DNA of 11,773 nt from NCBI GenBank assembly GCA_023457875.1, contig JAEXBC010000094.1:1-11773 (forward strand). Reading direction: 5' to 3'. This document shows, one piece after another, positions 1 through 6,276 of the stretch. Source of the stretch: Bacillota bacterium (GTDB lineage: Bacteria; Bacillota; Clostridia; Lachnospirales; Cellulosilyticaceae). The notes under the pieces were generated by a model that worked only from the letters and a program-made list of their open reading frames with translations, ran no database searches and was not told where the DNA came from. The first letter of the stretch is position 1. Each line of letters starts with the position of its first letter. The position numbers were made by a program, and so were the translations under genes.

Positions 1-2049
1 TGCCACTACCGTATAAATATATTTTCCACTTGATGAAATCTCCATATCCTCAAAGCTTGTTCTTCTAGTGAAACCTATACTTGTGCCATCTCTAAAGATT
101 TCATAGCCTAATACTTCATAGTTATCAGTAGAAGCCTCCCAATTTAACTTCACTGTGTTCTCATCTATCATCTCGCAAGTTAAATTTTGTACTTGTGTTG
201 GAGCTTGTTGATCCTCTTCTTTCTTAGTCAGACTATTAGATACTTTGGATATGTTAAATGTATATCCAGAATCCACATCCTTGGTTAGAAATAGGTGATT
301 GAAGATACTATTAGCTTCTCCTAATGTTATCTTTTGCTGATTAGTGGCTGATAAAATAGTCCTGTGATCATCATAGCAGTAAACTGTTGGTGTATATCCG
401 TTCCCCACCACTTCATAGTCGCCTCTTATTTCTAATACACCACGTTGAAGATAAAATACCTTAGCATAATAGTTGTTTATCCTTACATTATTTTTAATCA
501 ACACATAATCGTTTTCATTAACCATCCCAAAACTGCCACCCGTTAAGGTATAATTCCCATCAACAATTAATTGCCCATTACTAATATTTACAACGCCTGC
601 TGTTTGAGTAAGATTTCCTTTGACCCATAATTGATACCCATTTAAATCTAATGTGCCACTTCCCAAGTTTAGGTCCCCATTGATAATCGTATCTCTATCT
701 AAGGTCCATCCACTCGTTTTGCCATTTTCATATTCTATGTTACTCTTTTCGTTAACTAATTTCAGATACTTTACATCTGTATTAAAGCTTATTCCTTGCT
801 CTGACTTATTTCTTAAAATTAATTGTCCAAACTGACTATCACTTTCTTCCATTTGAATAACTTGCTTTTCGTTTCCACTAAATATCGTTTGATGTGCTTC
901 TGTTGCATAAAAGCTTGGTGTCCATCCGTTTTTTTGTACTCTACAATTCCCTTTTAGTTCTAGTATTCCCTTCTCTAAGAGAATCACTTTAGCATAATGG
1001 CAACCTACCAAGTAACCTCCTTTTACGAGCATATAATCATTATCCGATTCCATTCTTAAATTACCATCGGTTATACTATAATTTCCCTCTACTTCCATTC
1101 TTCCTTCATTAAAGCGCAGTTCTCCCCCTACTTGTGAAAAATTGCCCTTTATAATCATTTCATGTCCATTTAAATTTAATGTCCCACTGTTTAAATTAAA
1201 ATCTCCTTTTATGGTAACATCTTCATCTAATGTCCATCCTTGCACTTGACATACATTTAATACTATGGGTGTCTCTTTAGTATGTAACTGACTTACTTTT
1301 AAATAATTTTTAAATTCTACACCTTCTTCACTTGTATTGTTTACTATAAGCTTTCCAAATGTAGCATTCCCTTCTTCTATTGAAATGCTCTGCCTTTCAT
1401 CTCCACTTAATATCGTTTGATGTGCTTCTGTTGCATAAAAACTTGGAGTCCATACACTATTTATCACTCTAAAATTTCCTTTTAGTTCTAGTATCCCCTT
1501 CTCTAAGAGAATCACTTTAGCATAATGGCAACCTACCAAGTAATCTCCTTTTACGAGCATATAATCATTATCCGATTCCATTCTTAAATTACCGCCAGTT
1601 AAGCTATAATTCCCCTCTATTTCTATTCTTCCTTCATTAAAACGTAGTTCTCCTCCTACTTGTGAAAAATTACCCTCTACAATCATTTCTTGCCCATTTA
1701 AGTTTAATCTTCCACCCTTTAAATTAAAATCACCTAAAACTTTGAGTGTATATCCATTCAAATCTAATATTCCACCATTAAGGTCTACATTTTCTAACAC
1801 CATATCATTCATTAATGTCATATTAGATGATATAACTGTTGTAACATAGTCTTCCTTCGGTATACCCTCTGCTTTAAGCATTAAGGCAGGAGGTGTTGTC
1901 ACTTCACTTGCTAAGGTTTCGTTTTCACTAAATACATCTGTATTACTTTGTACTCCAATAGTTCTTTCTATAGTAGGTATTTTCCCATACACTACCTGTA
2001 AACACAAAGCTATTACCAAAACAATACTTATCGTCTTCTTATATCTCAT
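1..2049 (-). CDS. Large secreted repeat protein with fibronectin type III domain (partial, C-terminus beyond left edge)
   Basis: The frame is open from an ATG at 2049 to base 1, so 683 residues are visible and the C-terminus is missing. Residues 1-22 form a signal peptide (MRYKK, then a hydrophobic run ending near VYG). A linker follows, then three tandem copies of a 176-residue unit (about 95-270, 271-446 and 447-609). These units are rich in short LNLNG, EGNY and KGNF strand motifs, which suggests a stacked beta or beta-helix fold. Residues about 615-683 match a fibronectin type III domain (APTQVQNL, VKLNWEASTDN, YEIFRDG, YIYTV) and end at the window edge. The start has a GGGG-type ribosome site and lies 28 bp after the preceding secreted-protein gene, so the two are probably co-transcribed. 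I recall similar LNGYTL...VKGNL segments in large clostridial surface proteins with FN3 and RHS repeats. The role is unknown; a surface or extracellular structural or adhesive function is inferred. Confidence 0.85.
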   Translation of the reverse strand, partial: MRYKKTISIVLVIALCLQVVYGKIPTIERTIGVQSNTDVFSENETLASEVTTPPALMLKAEGIPKEDYVTTVISSNMTLMNDMVLENVDLNGGILDLNGYTLKVLGDFNLKGGRLNLNGQEMIVEGNFSQVGGELRFNEGRIEIEGNYSLTGGNLRMESDNDYMLVKGDYLVGCHYAKVILLEKGILELKGNFRVINSVWTPSFYATEAHQTILSGDERQSISIEEGNATFGKLIVNNTSEEGVEFKNYLKVSQLHTKETPIVLNVCQVQGWTLDEDVTIKGDFNLNSGTLNLNGHEMIIKGNFSQVGGELRFNEGRMEVEGNYSITDGNLRMESDNDYMLVKGGYLVGCHYAKVILLEKGILELKGNCRVQKNGWTPSFYATEAHQTIFSGNEKQVIQMEESDSQFGQLILRNKSEQGISFNTDVKYLKLVNEKSNIEYENGKTSGWTLDRDTIINGDLNLGSGTLDLNGYQLWVKGNLTQTAGVVNISNGQLIVDGNYTLTGGSFGMVNENDYVLIKNNVRINNYYAKVFYLQRGVLEIRGDYEVVGNGYTPTVYCYDDHRTILSATNQQKITLGEANSIFNHLFLTKDVDSGYTFNISKVSNSLTKKEEDQQAPTQVQNLTCEMIDENTVKLNWEASTDNYEVLGYEIFRDGTSIGFTRRTSFEDMEISSSGKYIYTVVA
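223..711 (-). repeat. 176-residue coding repeat, copy 3 (diverged)
   Basis: This third unit encodes about residues 447-609 and starts with GWTLDRD. It keeps the same spacing (LDLNG exactly 176 residues after LNLNG of copy 2, and the YYAKV landmark), but it is much more diverged. Its end is blurred by a short linker (LTKKEEDQQ) before the FN3 domain. Confidence 0.75.
712..1239 (-). repeat. 176-residue coding repeat, copy 2
   Basis: This second unit encodes residues 271-446 and starts with GWTLDED. Most of its core is identical in protein to copy 1, including MESDNDYMLVKG and CHYAKVILLEKG. That points to recent duplication or gene conversion. Confidence 0.85.
1240..1767 (-). repeat. 176-residue coding repeat, copy 1
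   Basis: This is the first of three in-frame tandem units, 528 nt apart. It encodes residues 95-270 of the large secreted protein, and landmarks such as LNLNG recur exactly 176 residues later. Its DNA is close to copy 2: bases 1496-1593 match 968-1065 with one difference. Confidence 0.85.
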
Positions 2050-2077
2050 CTTTTTCCCCAATCGTAAACTTTATTTT

Positions 2078-2851
2078 TTATCTTTTGCTATATACTGTTA
2101 ACTGTTTCTGCTTATTATCCCATAGGTACTGCAAACCAAACGCCCCACAAATATCACCTATTGGCAAAAAAGTTCTTCCATCTTTAATGGCTGCACATTC
2201 ATTAAGCATAACTTTTTTAGAATCTACCAACATATAAGGTTGTCCAATTGTAATCTCAATTTTTTTCTCCCCTAAAATGGTGATTACTCTTGAATTTTTA
2301 TCCCACTTTATCTTGTCTTGGGAAATATTTAATGCATAAGCCATATACCTAACTGGTACCATTAATCGATTATTTTTAGAAATATAGGTAGCTGTATCAA
2401 TATTTATTTTTTCACCATTTAGCCACAGTACCTTTTGATTTAACGAAAAAATCACTTGATTTTTATTCTCATTACTCTCTTGCTTCTCATCTTTATTTCC
2501 TTCTTTATTTCCTTCTTTATTTTCTTCTCTATTTTTCTGAGTATTAGTCTGACTTCCTTGATTGTTCGGAAGCTGCTCACCTGAGTTTTTATCCTGCTTA
2601 TTATTTGGACTTTCTTGAGCCCCACCGCTACTATCTTCATTAGTCGTTTTCCCAGTTCCTTCTTGTTTTCCCCCTGTAGTAATAACCTTTACAATATTTC
2701 CTGCCTGATCATACTGATACTGAATACAAACCCCACTATCATATTCAACTCTAATCAACCGATTTAAATCATCATAGTAATATGATGTTGCATAGATACT
2801 TGATGCACACATCATTACCATCAATAGTATTGCCGCGACCCTTTTCCCCAT
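2078..2851 (-). CDS. Secreted protein: short YD/RHS segment, low-complexity linker, copper-amine-oxidase-N-like domain
   Basis: The protein has 257 residues from ATG 2851. A TTG twelve bases upstream is in frame, but it overlaps the GGAGGG ribosome site (2856-2861), so it is not the start. Residues 1-21 are a signal peptide (MGKRVAAILL...SSIYA). Residues 23-60 contain two YD-repeat signatures (YYYDDLNRL and YQYDQAGNIVKV), which is extremely short for an RHS-type protein. Residues 61-132 are a Gly/Asn/Lys/Glu/Gln linker with NKEG repeats. Residues about 133-255 resemble the copper amine oxidase N-terminal-like domain common in clostridial and Paenibacillus envelope proteins (LNGEKI, RLMVPVRYMAYAL, W, VITI, then RTFLPI, LTVY). 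Despite that name, these modules are not catalytic and probably mediate binding at the cell wall. It is the first gene of a two-gene unit with the large repeat protein; partnership is inferred. Confidence 0.88.
   Translation of the reverse strand: MGKRVAAILLMVMMCASSIYATSYYYDDLNRLIRVEYDSGVCIQYQYDQAGNIVKVITTGGKQEGTGKTTNEDSSGGAQESPNNKQDKNSGEQLPNNQGSQTNTQKNREENKEGNKEGNKDEKQESNENKNQVIFSLNQKVLWLNGEKINIDTATYISKNNRLMVPVRYMAYALNISQDKIKWDKNSRVITILGEKKIEITIGQPYMLVDSKKVMLNECAAIKDGRTFLPIGDICGAFGLQYLWDNKQKQLTVYSKR
2492..2527 (-). repeat. Three tandem 12-nt units encoding the NKEG linker
   Basis: On the plus strand, the 12-mer tttatttccttc occurs twice in a row, followed by a third copy with one change. 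It encodes NKEG-type repeats inside the hydrophilic linker. The unit is a multiple of three, so slippage would change linker length without a frameshift. Confidence 0.8.
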
Positions 2852-2889
2852 ATTTCCCTCCAAGATTTAATTTTTTTCACATTGAGTCT

Positions 2890-2918
2890 ATTCTAAAATA
2901 TTTAAAATAATATGTCAA
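2890..2918 (-). promoter_or_regulatory. Sigma-A promoter of the secreted-protein operon
   Basis: Read on the minus strand, a perfect TTGACA (2913-2918) is separated by 17 bp from TAGAAT (2890-2895). Transcription would start near 2883, leaving a leader of about 30 nt before the ATG at 2851. Confidence 0.8.
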
Positions 2919-2982
2919 TTTTCCCACTATACCCTCATCAGGTTTAGATAATGCAACATTAGCCAAATTTATCTGCACGCGC

Positions 2983-3020
2983 AAAAAAAGCCACTACAGA
3001 GTTATTCACTCTATAATGGC
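2983..3020 (-). terminator. Intrinsic terminator of the class D beta-lactamase-like gene
   Basis: On the minus strand a 13-bp stem with two G-U pairs (3020-3008 with 3002-2990) and a 5-nt loop is followed by seven T residues (2989-2983). It lies about 60 bp after the stop at 3078. It separates that gene from the secreted-protein operon downstream. Confidence 0.88.
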
Positions 3021-3077
3021 CATAAATAATGATTTAACTGATATTTACTTTTTCTAAATATTTAAATTGGAATCTGA

Positions 3078-4046
3078 CTATTTCATTATTTCTATGGCAA
3101 TTTTCTTTGCAGCATTTCCAGACACAACATCTTTATGCTTGCTGTCTTCCAAGTAAATTGCAAAATACGTTTTAGTCTCATTTTTCTCTGAAAATCCAAT
3201 ATACCAAGCCTCACCATTAGTCCCAGAACCTGTTTTTCCATAAATTTCACAGTTCTCACTGTCATCAATTGCCATCATACTTTTCAAAACATCAACCTGT
3301 TCTTTTGTATAGTGGCTCTTCTCTTCAAATATCTTAGCTAACATTTGAACTTGCTCTAATGGAGAAATTTTTAATGACGAGCTAAGCCAAAACCCATTCA
3401 AATCTTGTAGCGGGTTTACATTGCTACCTTCCCATTCAGATATATCACCATTTCCATACTGTAATTCCTTCAATTCCGCCGCTACCTTTTCTTGCCCTAT
3501 AGAATCTATAACTTGCCTAAAATACCATATACATGACGTTTGAAAGGCTTCTTTTAATGGCATATTCTTATTCCACAAATCAATAGGATATTTTGTCCCA
3601 TTATACTTCATAAGAGAGGTTTCACCTGCTAATACGCCATAATTTAGTCCCATAAGCGTAGATATGATTTTAAAGGTTGAATATGGAGATACCTGCACTT
3701 TACACATCTCTTGATTATAAGCCAAATACTGATTTTTAAGCGGATTATAGATTACAGCACAACCATTTAAGCCATTAAAATTTTTGCTATAATCAACATT
3801 TTCCATAACTATTTCTTGATTAATTCTATCCGTTTCATTCTTGATTTCTGAATTTACATTATCTGCTTCAGTCTCTATTTCTTGATTTACACTACCTGTT
3901 ACATTCTCAATTTCTTCCGTTTGTTCTTCTACAATAGCATTTTTGGTTTCTACAACGCTTTCTTTGCCATTAGAACATCCTACAAAAACACCTAAACATA
4001 ACATCATAACTAAAAAGCCAGTATACTTGAACATTTTTTCTTTCAT
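3078..4046 (-). CDS. Class D beta-lactamase-like lipoprotein (penicillin-binding transpeptidase fold)
   Basis: The protein has 322 residues. The start is ATG 4046, six bases after AAGGAGAG (4053-4060); the in-frame TTG at 4073 lies upstream of that site. Residues 1-23 are a lipoprotein signal ending FVG-C24; Phe at -3 is not ideal. Residues 53-79 form an 11-residue-periodic stalk (VNQEI, VNSEI, INQEI). The catalytic domain has the class D motifs in order: STFK 123-126 (acyl serine and general-base lysine), SCI 171-173 in place of SxV, YGN 197-199 and KTG 271-273. WEG, NGFWL and SPLEQVQMLAKIF resemble the C. difficile CDD-type enzymes as I remember them. The expected reaction is beta-lactam hydrolysis at the outer face of the membrane. 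A BlaR-type sensor is unlikely because there is only the N-terminal anchor. No regulator gene adjoins it. Confidence 0.88.
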   Translation of the reverse strand: MKEKMFKYTGFLVMMLCLGVFVGCSNGKESVVETKNAIVEEQTEEIENVTGSVNQEIETEADNVNSEIKNETDRINQEIVMENVDYSKNFNGLNGCAVIYNPLKNQYLAYNQEMCKVQVSPYSTFKIISTLMGLNYGVLAGETSLMKYNGTKYPIDLWNKNMPLKEAFQTSCIWYFRQVIDSIGQEKVAAELKELQYGNGDISEWEGSNVNPLQDLNGFWLSSSLKISPLEQVQMLAKIFEEKSHYTKEQVDVLKSMMAIDDSENCEIYGKTGSGTNGEAWYIGFSEKNETKTYFAIYLEDSKHKDVVSGNAAKKIAIEIMK

Positions 4047-4080
4047 AACAATCTCTCCTTTAAATAAATTCAAATCTATT

Positions 4081-4508
4081 TTTAAAATGCCCTGCCAATA
4101 AATGATTTTTATTAGGTACGGCTCATTGTAGTATAACTTAACCTATTAACTGAATTGCTTATCATTAGAGAAAACTTATAAATAAACGCATTAAAAACTT
4201 TTTTTATTCACATCAATCTTTGCTACAACTATCGTGAAATTGATAATATATACGTATAAGATAAAAATGGTTTACCTATACTAACAACAAATAGCAACAC
4301 AGTAAACATAAGTACTCAGATTATTACAAGATTAAATTACTTAAACCAATCTTGCTTAATCACTAGATTTCCTTTTATCAAAGCATTTTTTATCCTAATT
4401 ATTAGAATTTATACAACAATTATATCATCTTTTGTTTAAATATAAAATATTTTTAGACATATCATTTTGTTAAAGGTGTGCTTTTTTCCTCAACAATAGC
4501 ACATATAG
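4081..4508. other. AT-rich intergenic stretch without a recognisable gene
   Basis: This is the upstream region of the beta-lactamase-like gene and the left flank of the candidate RNA. On the minus strand a TATACT (4130-4135) could be a -10 box for the lipoprotein gene, but no good -35 hexamer lies 16-18 bp before it. A small inverted repeat (4098-4114) falls in that gene's leader. Otherwise I see no coding potential; bases 4381-4500 are about 21% GC. Confidence 0.5.
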
Positions 4509-4514
4509 TATAAT
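4509..4514 (+). promoter_or_regulatory. Candidate -10 box of the structured RNA
   Basis: A consensus TATAAT sits about 7 bases before the first hairpin of the candidate RNA. The region 17 bp further upstream (TTCCTC) is a poor -35 match, so the promoter call is tentative. Confidence 0.4.
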
Positions 4515-4519
4515 TTAGG

Positions 4520-4745
4520 TTTATACAGGCAAAATTATTATTACATACAAGCCTATATAGAGGTGAGAGGCTCTGGCTGTCCGAAGATGCGACTTCGGAG
4601 TATTTCGTAAAGGTGCTTAGCGAACTTTTGGGATGGGTTTTAGCTTGACTGTCTGAGCGATAGCACATTTCAAGCGTTCATCTCAAAAGTGAAGCTTAGC
4701 GCCTGTAGAAATGCGAGATTTATAATTTTCTTGCATATTCTTTTT
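4520..4745 (+). ncRNA. Candidate structured non-coding RNA of about 225 nt
   Basis: A GC-rich island (4561-4680, about 48% GC) stands in flanking DNA of about 21% GC. Read on the plus strand it forms consecutive stems: TATACAGGC/GCCTATATA (4522-4530 with 4551-4559, one mismatch), TCCGAAG/CTTCGGA (4580-4599, 6-nt loop), TTCGTAA/TTA-G-CGAA (4604-4624, one bulge), GCTTGA/TCAAGC (4643-4675) and a terminator stem (4711-4736). GCTTAGCG occurs twice (4615-4622 and 4694-4701). A TATAAT lies just upstream and a T-tract just downstream. The antisense strand is open over 4462-4668, but its composition follows the island's structure and it lacks a credible start, so I do not call it a gene. I have a weak memory of similar sequences in other clostridia. 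Its length fits a raiA-type RNA, but I cannot confirm that family. A leader role for the AraC gene is possible but less likely, because that gene has its own promoter. Confidence 0.55.
4711..4745 (+). terminator. Probable terminator of the candidate RNA
   Basis: An 8-bp stem ATGCGAGA/TCTTGCAT (4711-4718 with 4729-4736, one G-U pair) with a 10-nt AT loop is followed by ATTC and five T residues (4741-4745). The short gap before the T-tract makes it weaker than the other terminators here. Confidence 0.5.
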
Positions 4746-4801
4746 ATATATTGTAATATTTATTAAAATCAGTAAATTTAACATAACCTTTACAACTTAT
4801 A

Positions 4802-4830
4802 TTGCGGTTCAAAAAAAAATATGCTATATT
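4802..4830 (+). promoter_or_regulatory. Promoter of the AraC-family gene
   Basis: TTGCGG (4802-4807) and TATATT (4825-4830) are 17 bp apart, with a run of nine A residues inside the spacer. The expected start is near 4837. Confidence 0.65.
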
Positions 4831-4841
4831 TTATAAAGAAC

Positions 4842-4861
4842 ATAACAAAAATCGTTGTTAT
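4842..4861 (+). promoter_or_regulatory. Inverted repeat in the AraC-gene leader, possible operator
   Basis: Perfect 7-bp arms ATAACAA and TTGTTAT flank AAATCG, about 5 bases after the predicted transcription start and just before the ribosome site. An autoregulatory operator or a leader hairpin would both fit. Confidence 0.45.
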
Positions 4862-4870
4862 CTTAACTTA

Positions 4871-4877
4871 AAGGAGG
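4871..4877 (+). promoter_or_regulatory. Shine-Dalgarno site that fixes a TTG start
   Basis: AAGGAGG is seven bases before TTG 4885. No ATG lies at a suitable distance, so the non-ATG start of the regulator is well supported. Confidence 0.85.
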
Positions 4878-4884
4878 TACTCCC

Positions 4885-5805
4885 TTGGACTCACTAAATA
4901 GTATTTCCACCAACCGCCAATACACGACTTTTAATTTAATACCAATAGAAAAGTATAATGCATTTCAAAATATTGCTAATGAATTACGTGTTTTTATTGT
5001 AGAGAAAGGTTCAGTAACTGGACAACTTAATGGAAATGAGGTCACTTATCGTGCCCCTATGATTGTCTGTTTAAATGAAAAAGATGCCTTTACTATTTCA
5101 GAGTCTAATAAATTAAACGGAAAAGTGCTTTCTTTTCATCCTAGTATTTTTTCTGAGTACTTTGATTATGATAATGTAAGGTCTTTAGAACATTCTTTTT
5201 CTGCTGATGATATCAAGATTATTTTAGAACTATCCATATTCTTTTCCAGATACCAGGGTTATAACGGCGAAGTTAAAACTTCTGAGCCAGTAATTAAACA
5301 ACTATTAAATATGATAGAGGCTTTGCCTTTAGGATCTGAACATCCCTCTTCTATGTCAAATAGGCTACTAGAAATTATTGCCTATATTCATAGATTAGTG
5401 AAAACCAATTCGATTTTGTCCTCTGCTGTGATTGCTGAGACCTCTTTTGAAGTAAAAGATGTCTTGCTCTATCTTCACAACAACTATAAGAACAAAATTA
5501 CCATACCTGAGCTAAGCAAACATTTTCATGTTAACCGCACCACCCTCAGTGATCGTTTTTATGAAGCTACGGGGGAAACCATTATCACTTACCTGAATAA
5601 GCACCGCATCAACCTCTCGGCTATTTTACTTAGAGAGTCTAAACTCTGCGTTTCAGATATTGCGGATGAGGTGGGCTTCAATGATACGGCTTATTTTGCC
5701 AAGTTATTTAGAAAATATATGAATCATAGTCCTTCTGGCTATCGAGAAAGATATTATGCATTAACCCAACAACATAAGGTGGATGATCAAGAGAAGTCGT
5801 ACTGA
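4885..5805 (+). CDS. AraC-family transcriptional regulator
   Basis: The protein has 306 residues and starts with TTG behind a full Shine-Dalgarno site. Residues about 15-95 look like a cupin-type sensing domain (FIVEKGSVTGQLNGNEV, then APMIVCLNEKDAF and LSFHPSIF). A helical linker follows. Residues about 190-290 are the AraC DNA-binding domain with two helix-turn-helix motifs: ITIPELSKHFHVNRTTLSDRF (206-226) and VSDIADEVGF...FAKLFRKY (256-278), closed by the family signature SPSGYRERY. The ligand cannot be read from sequence. The gene stands alone: it has its own promoter, a leader inverted repeat and a terminator at its stop codon, and it converges on ffs. Its target could be the RNA-bearing region upstream or a distant locus; nothing here decides this. 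Confidence 0.9.
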   Translation: MDSLNSISTNRQYTTFNLIPIEKYNAFQNIANELRVFIVEKGSVTGQLNGNEVTYRAPMIVCLNEKDAFTISESNKLNGKVLSFHPSIFSEYFDYDNVRSLEHSFSADDIKIILELSIFFSRYQGYNGEVKTSEPVIKQLLNMIEALPLGSEHPSSMSNRLLEIIAYIHRLVKTNSILSSAVIAETSFEVKDVLLYLHNNYKNKITIPELSKHFHVNRTTLSDRFYEATGETIITYLNKHRINLSAILLRESKLCVSDIADEVGFNDTAYFAKLFRKYMNHSPSGYRERYYALTQQHKVDDQEKSY

Positions 5806-5816
5806 CTTCTTTTTTT
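5792..5816 (+). terminator. Intrinsic terminator overlapping the AraC-gene stop codon
   Basis: Perfect 7-bp arms AGAAGTC (5792-5798) and GACTTCT (5804-5810), a 5-nt loop and six T residues follow one another. The TGA stop (5803-5805) straddles the loop and the second arm, so the last codons form part of the terminator. Confidence 0.88.
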
Positions 5817-5839
5817 ATTTTAAAGATTCTTAGCATACT

Positions 5840-5871
5840 AAAAAGGACTAAGCCACCTACGACTTAGTCCT
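5840..5871 (-). terminator. Intrinsic terminator downstream of ffs
   Basis: On the minus strand, AGGACTAAG/CTTAGTCCT form a 9-bp stem (5871-5863 with 5852-5844), extendable by two pairs and followed by T residues (5844-5840). It lies about 55 nt after the mature SRP RNA end and faces the AraC terminator. Confidence 0.85.
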
Positions 5872-5929
5872 ACATCATGCATTACTATTAATCTTTAATT
5901 ACTTGTAAGCTCTTTGAGCTTTTTAAGAT

Positions 5930-6200
5930 GAATCCGTGCACTTTGCTTCGACATAAGTCCATACACGTTACCTTAGTAGTTAACTCAAACTAGGCACCCT
6001 TACGGCACATATGCTTTCTTACTTAGTGCTGCTTCCTTCCAGACCTGACACGGTTCATAAGTGCTTATTGCGCAAGACCCAATTCTCATCGCCACTTGCT
6101 AAGGGCAGCTATACAGCCTTATACCTCAGACAAAGCATCACCCCTGCTATAGCGGGTTGCAGGTACAGGGCACCGCTACCTCCCCGGCTAGCACGGAAAT
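5930..6200 (-). ncRNA. ffs: Signal recognition particle RNA, large Bacillus type (ffs/scr)
   Basis: This is the RNA core of the signal recognition particle, which binds Ffh and targets membrane and secreted proteins. On the minus strand the Alu-domain block GGGGAGGTAGCGGTGCCC is followed by CTGTACCTGCAA. The S-domain tip GTCAGGTCTGGAAGGAAGC lies at about 6031-6050. The 5' CCGTGC (6196-6191) pairs with the 3' GCACGG (5939-5934), closing the molecule at about 270 nt, as in Bacillus scRNA. The exact ends are approximate. It has its own consensus promoter and a 3' terminator, and it follows tadA and a YbjN-like gene. An open frame on the opposite strand (6011-6232) is not a gene. Confidence 0.96.
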
Positions 6201-6205
6201 TTTTT

Positions 6206-6224
6206 GACGGATATTTCATCCGTC
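6206..6224 (-). other. 5' leader hairpin of the SRP RNA precursor
   Basis: Perfect arms GACGGAT and ATCCGTC surround a 5-nt loop, between the predicted transcription start (about 6227) and the mature 5' end (about 6200). On the minus strand it is followed by A residues, so it is not a terminator. Bacillus scRNA is trimmed from a longer precursor by RNase III, and this hairpin may serve such processing. Confidence 0.55.
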
Positions 6225-6233
6225 ACAATTAAC

Positions 6234-6262
6234 AGTATAACCTTTTTCATGCTATATGTCAA
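6234..6262 (-). promoter_or_regulatory. Consensus sigma-A promoter of ffs
   Basis: On the minus strand a perfect TTGACA (6257-6262) and TATACT (6234-6239) are separated by 17 bp. This is the strongest promoter in the window, as expected for an abundant housekeeping RNA. The stop codon of the upstream gene is only 14 bp before it. Confidence 0.92.
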
Positions 6263-6276
6263 CGCCTGTAAAATAT

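Noticed and set aside
1..2049. CRISPR or minisatellite interpretation of the 528-nt periodic DNA
   Set aside because: The period is long, in frame and continuous with a coding sequence that has a signal peptide. It is a protein domain repeat.
2852..2863. TTG at 2863 as the start of the YD/amine-oxidase-N-like protein
   Set aside because: It overlaps the GGAGGG ribosome site that serves the ATG at 2851.
4119..4136. Possible BlaI-type operator near the beta-lactamase-like gene
   Set aside because: Only one half-site-like ACTACA is present on the minus strand, with no symmetric partner and no blaI gene nearby.
4462..4668. Minus-strand open frame of 68 codons inside the GC-rich island
   Set aside because: It is antisense to the hairpin series and has no convincing ribosome site. 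Its composition shifts with the RNA structure rather than with codon position. It is more likely the shadow of a non-coding RNA.
5907..5924. Small perfect hairpin AAGCTC/GAGCTT between the AraC gene and ffs
   Set aside because: It has a 3-nt loop and only a short T run on the plus strand, and the AraC gene already has a stronger terminator. On the minus strand it lies in the ffs trailer with no T-tract.
6011..6232. Plus-strand open frame of 73 codons
   Set aside because: It lies fully antisense to the unmistakable SRP RNA and its promoter.
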